Shown: positions 62,466-64,000 of the stretch, one piece after another | Numbering within the stretch: position 1 is the stretch's first letter | Layout of the letters: the number at the start of each line of letters is the position of its first letter | DNA from: Rattus norvegicus | Lineage: Eukaryota; Chordata; Mammalia; Rodentia; Muridae | DNA: 64,000 nt | Reading direction: 5' to 3' | NCBI RefSeq assembly: GCF_036323735.1 | Contig: NC_086036.1 | Span: forward strand, 39,492,550 to 39,556,549 | Position numbers and translations under genes: made by a program | The notes under the pieces: generated by a model | Database searches by the model: none | The model's input: the letters and a program-made list of their open reading frames with translations, nothing else | What the model was told of the DNA's origin: nothing

Positions 62466-63521
62466 ATGGCGAGAGGCAAGCGCAAGAACCCAAGCAACAG
62501 AAACCAAGACTACATGGCATCATCGGAGCCCAATTCTCCCACCAAAACAAACATGGAATATCCAAACACACCAGAAAAGCAAGATCTAGTTTCAAAATCA
62601 TATTTGATCATGATGCTGGAGGACTTCAAGAAAGACGTGAAGAACTCCCTTAGAGAACAAGTAGAAGCCTACAGAGAGGAATCGCAAAAATCCCTGAAAG
62701 AATTCCAGGAAAACACAATCAAACAGTTGAAGGAATTAAAAATGGAAATAGAAGCAATCAAGAAAGAACACACGGAAACAACCCTGGATATAGAAAACCA
62801 AAAGAAGAGACAAGGAGCTGTAGATACAAACTTCACCAACAGAATACAAGAGATGGAAGAGAGAATCTCAGGAGCAGAAGATTCCATAGAAATCATTGAC
62901 TCAACTGTCAAAGATAATGTAAAGCAGAAAAAGCTACTGGTCCAAAACATACAGGAAATCCAGGACTCAATGAAGAGATCAAACCTAAGGATAATAGGTA
63001 TAGAAGAGAGTGAAGACTCCCAGCTCAAAGGACCAGTAAATATCTTCAACAAAATCATAGAAGAAAACTTCCCTAACCTAAAAAAAGAGATACCCATAGG
63101 CATACAAGAAGCCTACAGAACTCCAAATAGATTGGACCAGAAAAGAAACACCTCCCATCACATAATAGTCAAAACACCAAACGCACAAAATAAAGAAAGA
63201 ATATTAAAAGCAGTAAGGGAAAAAGGTCAAGTAACATATAAAGGCAGACCTATCAGAATCACACCAGACTTCTCACCAGAGACTATGAAGGCCAGAAGAT
63301 CCTGGACTGATGTCATACAGACCCTAGGAGAACACAAATGCCAGCCCAGGTTACTGTATCCTGCAAAACTCTCAATTAACATAGATGGAGAAACCAAGAT
63401 ATTCCATGACAAAACCAAATTTACACAATATCTTTCTACAAATCCAGCACTACAAAGGATAATAAATAGTAAAGCCCAACATAAGGAGGCAAGCTATACC
63501 CTAGAAGAAGCAAGAAACTAA
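62466..63521 (+). CDS. LINE-1 ORF1 protein, full-length open frame
   Basis: 351 aa RNA-binding chaperone of rat L1, starting MARGKRKNPSNRNQDYMASS and ending SYTLEEARN. It has the coiled coil (about residues 45-150), RRM-like domain (LRIIGIEESEDSQL, about 160-250) and C-terminal domain (RPIRITPDFSPETMKARRSW, about 255-330). It keeps ERISGAEDSIEI, which the upstream copy has shortened. The ATG in 'AGCTGATGGCGAGAG' is the family's usual start. In the family the product trimerises through the coiled coil and binds L1 RNA in cis. The frame is fully open, so protein is possible if transcribed, but this element's ORF2 is broken. Confidence 0.94.
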   Translation: MARGKRKNPSNRNQDYMASSEPNSPTKTNMEYPNTPEKQDLVSKSYLIMMLEDFKKDVKNSLREQVEAYREESQKSLKEFQENTIKQLKELKMEIEAIKKEHTETTLDIENQKKRQGAVDTNFTNRIQEMEERISGAEDSIEIIDSTVKDNVKQKKLLVQNIQEIQDSMKRSNLRIIGIEESEDSQLKGPVNIFNKIIEENFPNLKKEIPIGIQEAYRTPNRLDQKRNTSHHIIVKTPNAQNKERILKAVREKGQVTYKGRPIRITPDFSPETMKARRSWTDVIQTLGEHKCQPRLLYPAKLSINIDGETKIFHDKTKFTQYLSTNPALQRIINSKAQHKEASYTLEEARN

Positions 63522-63580
63522 TCGTCTTGGCAACAAAACAAAGAGAATGAAAGCACACAAACATAACCTCACATCCAAAT

Positions 63581-64000
63581 ATGAATATAACGGGAAGCAA
63601 TAATCACTATTCCTTAATATCTCTCAACATCAATGGCCTCAACTCCCCAATAAAAAGACATAGATTAACAAACTGGATACGCAATGAGGACCCTGCATTC
63701 TGCTGCCTACAGGAAACACACCTCAGAGACAAAGACAGACATTACCTCAGAGTGAAAGGCTGGAAAACAATTTTCCAAGCAAATGGTCAGAAGAAGCAAG
63801 CTGGAGTAGCCATTCTAATATCAAATAAAATCAATTTTCCACTAAAAGTCATCAAAAAAGATAAGGAAGGAGACACTTCATATTCATCAAAGGAAAAATC
63901 CACCAAGATGAAGTCTCAATCCTAAATATCTATGCCCCAAATACAAGGGCACCTACACATGTAAAAGAAACCTTACTAAAGCTCAAAACACACATTGCAC
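63581..64000 (+). pseudogene. LINE-1 ORF2 start, frameshifted, cut by window end
   Basis: Begins MNITGSNNHYSLISLNINGL, 59 bp after ORF1. The endonuclease N-terminus is present with NINGL and LQETHLRD. A 2 bp insertion near 63,870 ('GGAAGGAGACAC' here, 'GGAAGGACAC' in the other L1) shifts the frame, so it ends at 63,925 as ...KEKSTKMKSQS after 114 codons. In the original frame homology continues to the window end. As sequenced this copy cannot make a complete ORF2 protein. Confidence 0.9.

Larger units (their letters stand above)
61548..64000 (+). mobile_element. Young rat LINE-1, 5' part, continuing past the window
   Basis: A long 5' UTR (61,548-62,465), open ORF1 (62,466-63,521) and the first ~420 bp of ORF2. 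The sequence is close to the L1 at 54,389 and belongs to the same young rat subfamily. The leader contains a partial extra copy of its own 3' portion. The right end is cut by the window edge, so whether it is full length cannot be told. Confidence 0.93.

Overview
This window is rodent genomic DNA, most likely rat (Rattus). Two things say so. The left 39 kb is tandem satellite with a ~370 bp unit built from four related 92/93 bp subunits, each starting near an EcoRI site (GAATTC); that is the published architecture of rat satellite I. The LINE-1 ORF1 proteins on the right (starting MARGKRKNPSNRNQDY) are of the rat L1 type, not the mouse type. I see no single-copy cellular gene that I can support; the coding content is retrotransposon-derived. 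The setting looks like the edge of a centromeric or pericentromeric satellite array joined to an L1-rich, AT-rich flank.

Layout. 1-20,700 is homogeneous type-A satellite, with a HindIII site in subunit 2. It holds two large higher-order repeats (HORs): a 4,434 bp 12-mer (1-8,766, nearly two copies) and a 5,169 bp 14-mer (9,602-19,939, two copies). 20,700-23,440 is a mixed A/B boundary zone carrying a duplicated A/B junction. 23,440-29,879 is more diverged type-B satellite with smaller HORs (about 1,476 and 2,055 bp). 29,880-31,359 is a 5'-truncated antisense L1 that breaks the satellite phase. 31,360-39,072 is still more diverged satellite, including a stretch of plain 92 bp monomers at 37,262-37,740. 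The satellite ends abruptly near 39,072.

39,073-45,825 is non-satellite sequence, mostly unrecognised, with an old B3-like SINE, a B2-like SINE that runs into a 250 bp polypurine tract, and CA/GA microsatellites. 45,826-53,012 is an old antisense L1 interrupted by a younger antisense L1 (46,441-50,541). 53,485-54,030 is another old L1 ORF2 fragment. 54,389-57,981 is a sense L1 with 5' UTR, an open ORF1 and the start of ORF2. It is then fused to a 170 bp piece resembling the polyadenylated 3' end of a cellular mRNA, followed by an L1 3' end. 58,164-58,556 resembles a retroviral LTR. 59,760-61,480 is an old L1 5' UTR and ORF1 pseudogene. 61,548-64,000 is a second young sense L1 with open ORF1 and a frameshifted ORF2 that runs off the window.

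The main story is satellite evolution. Recently amplified, nearly identical HORs lie on the left, divergence rises stepwise to the right, and the array gives way to nested retrotransposons. I found no CRISPR, operon, tRNA or rRNA. Coordinates of repeat boundaries were read by eye and may be off by about 10-30 bases.
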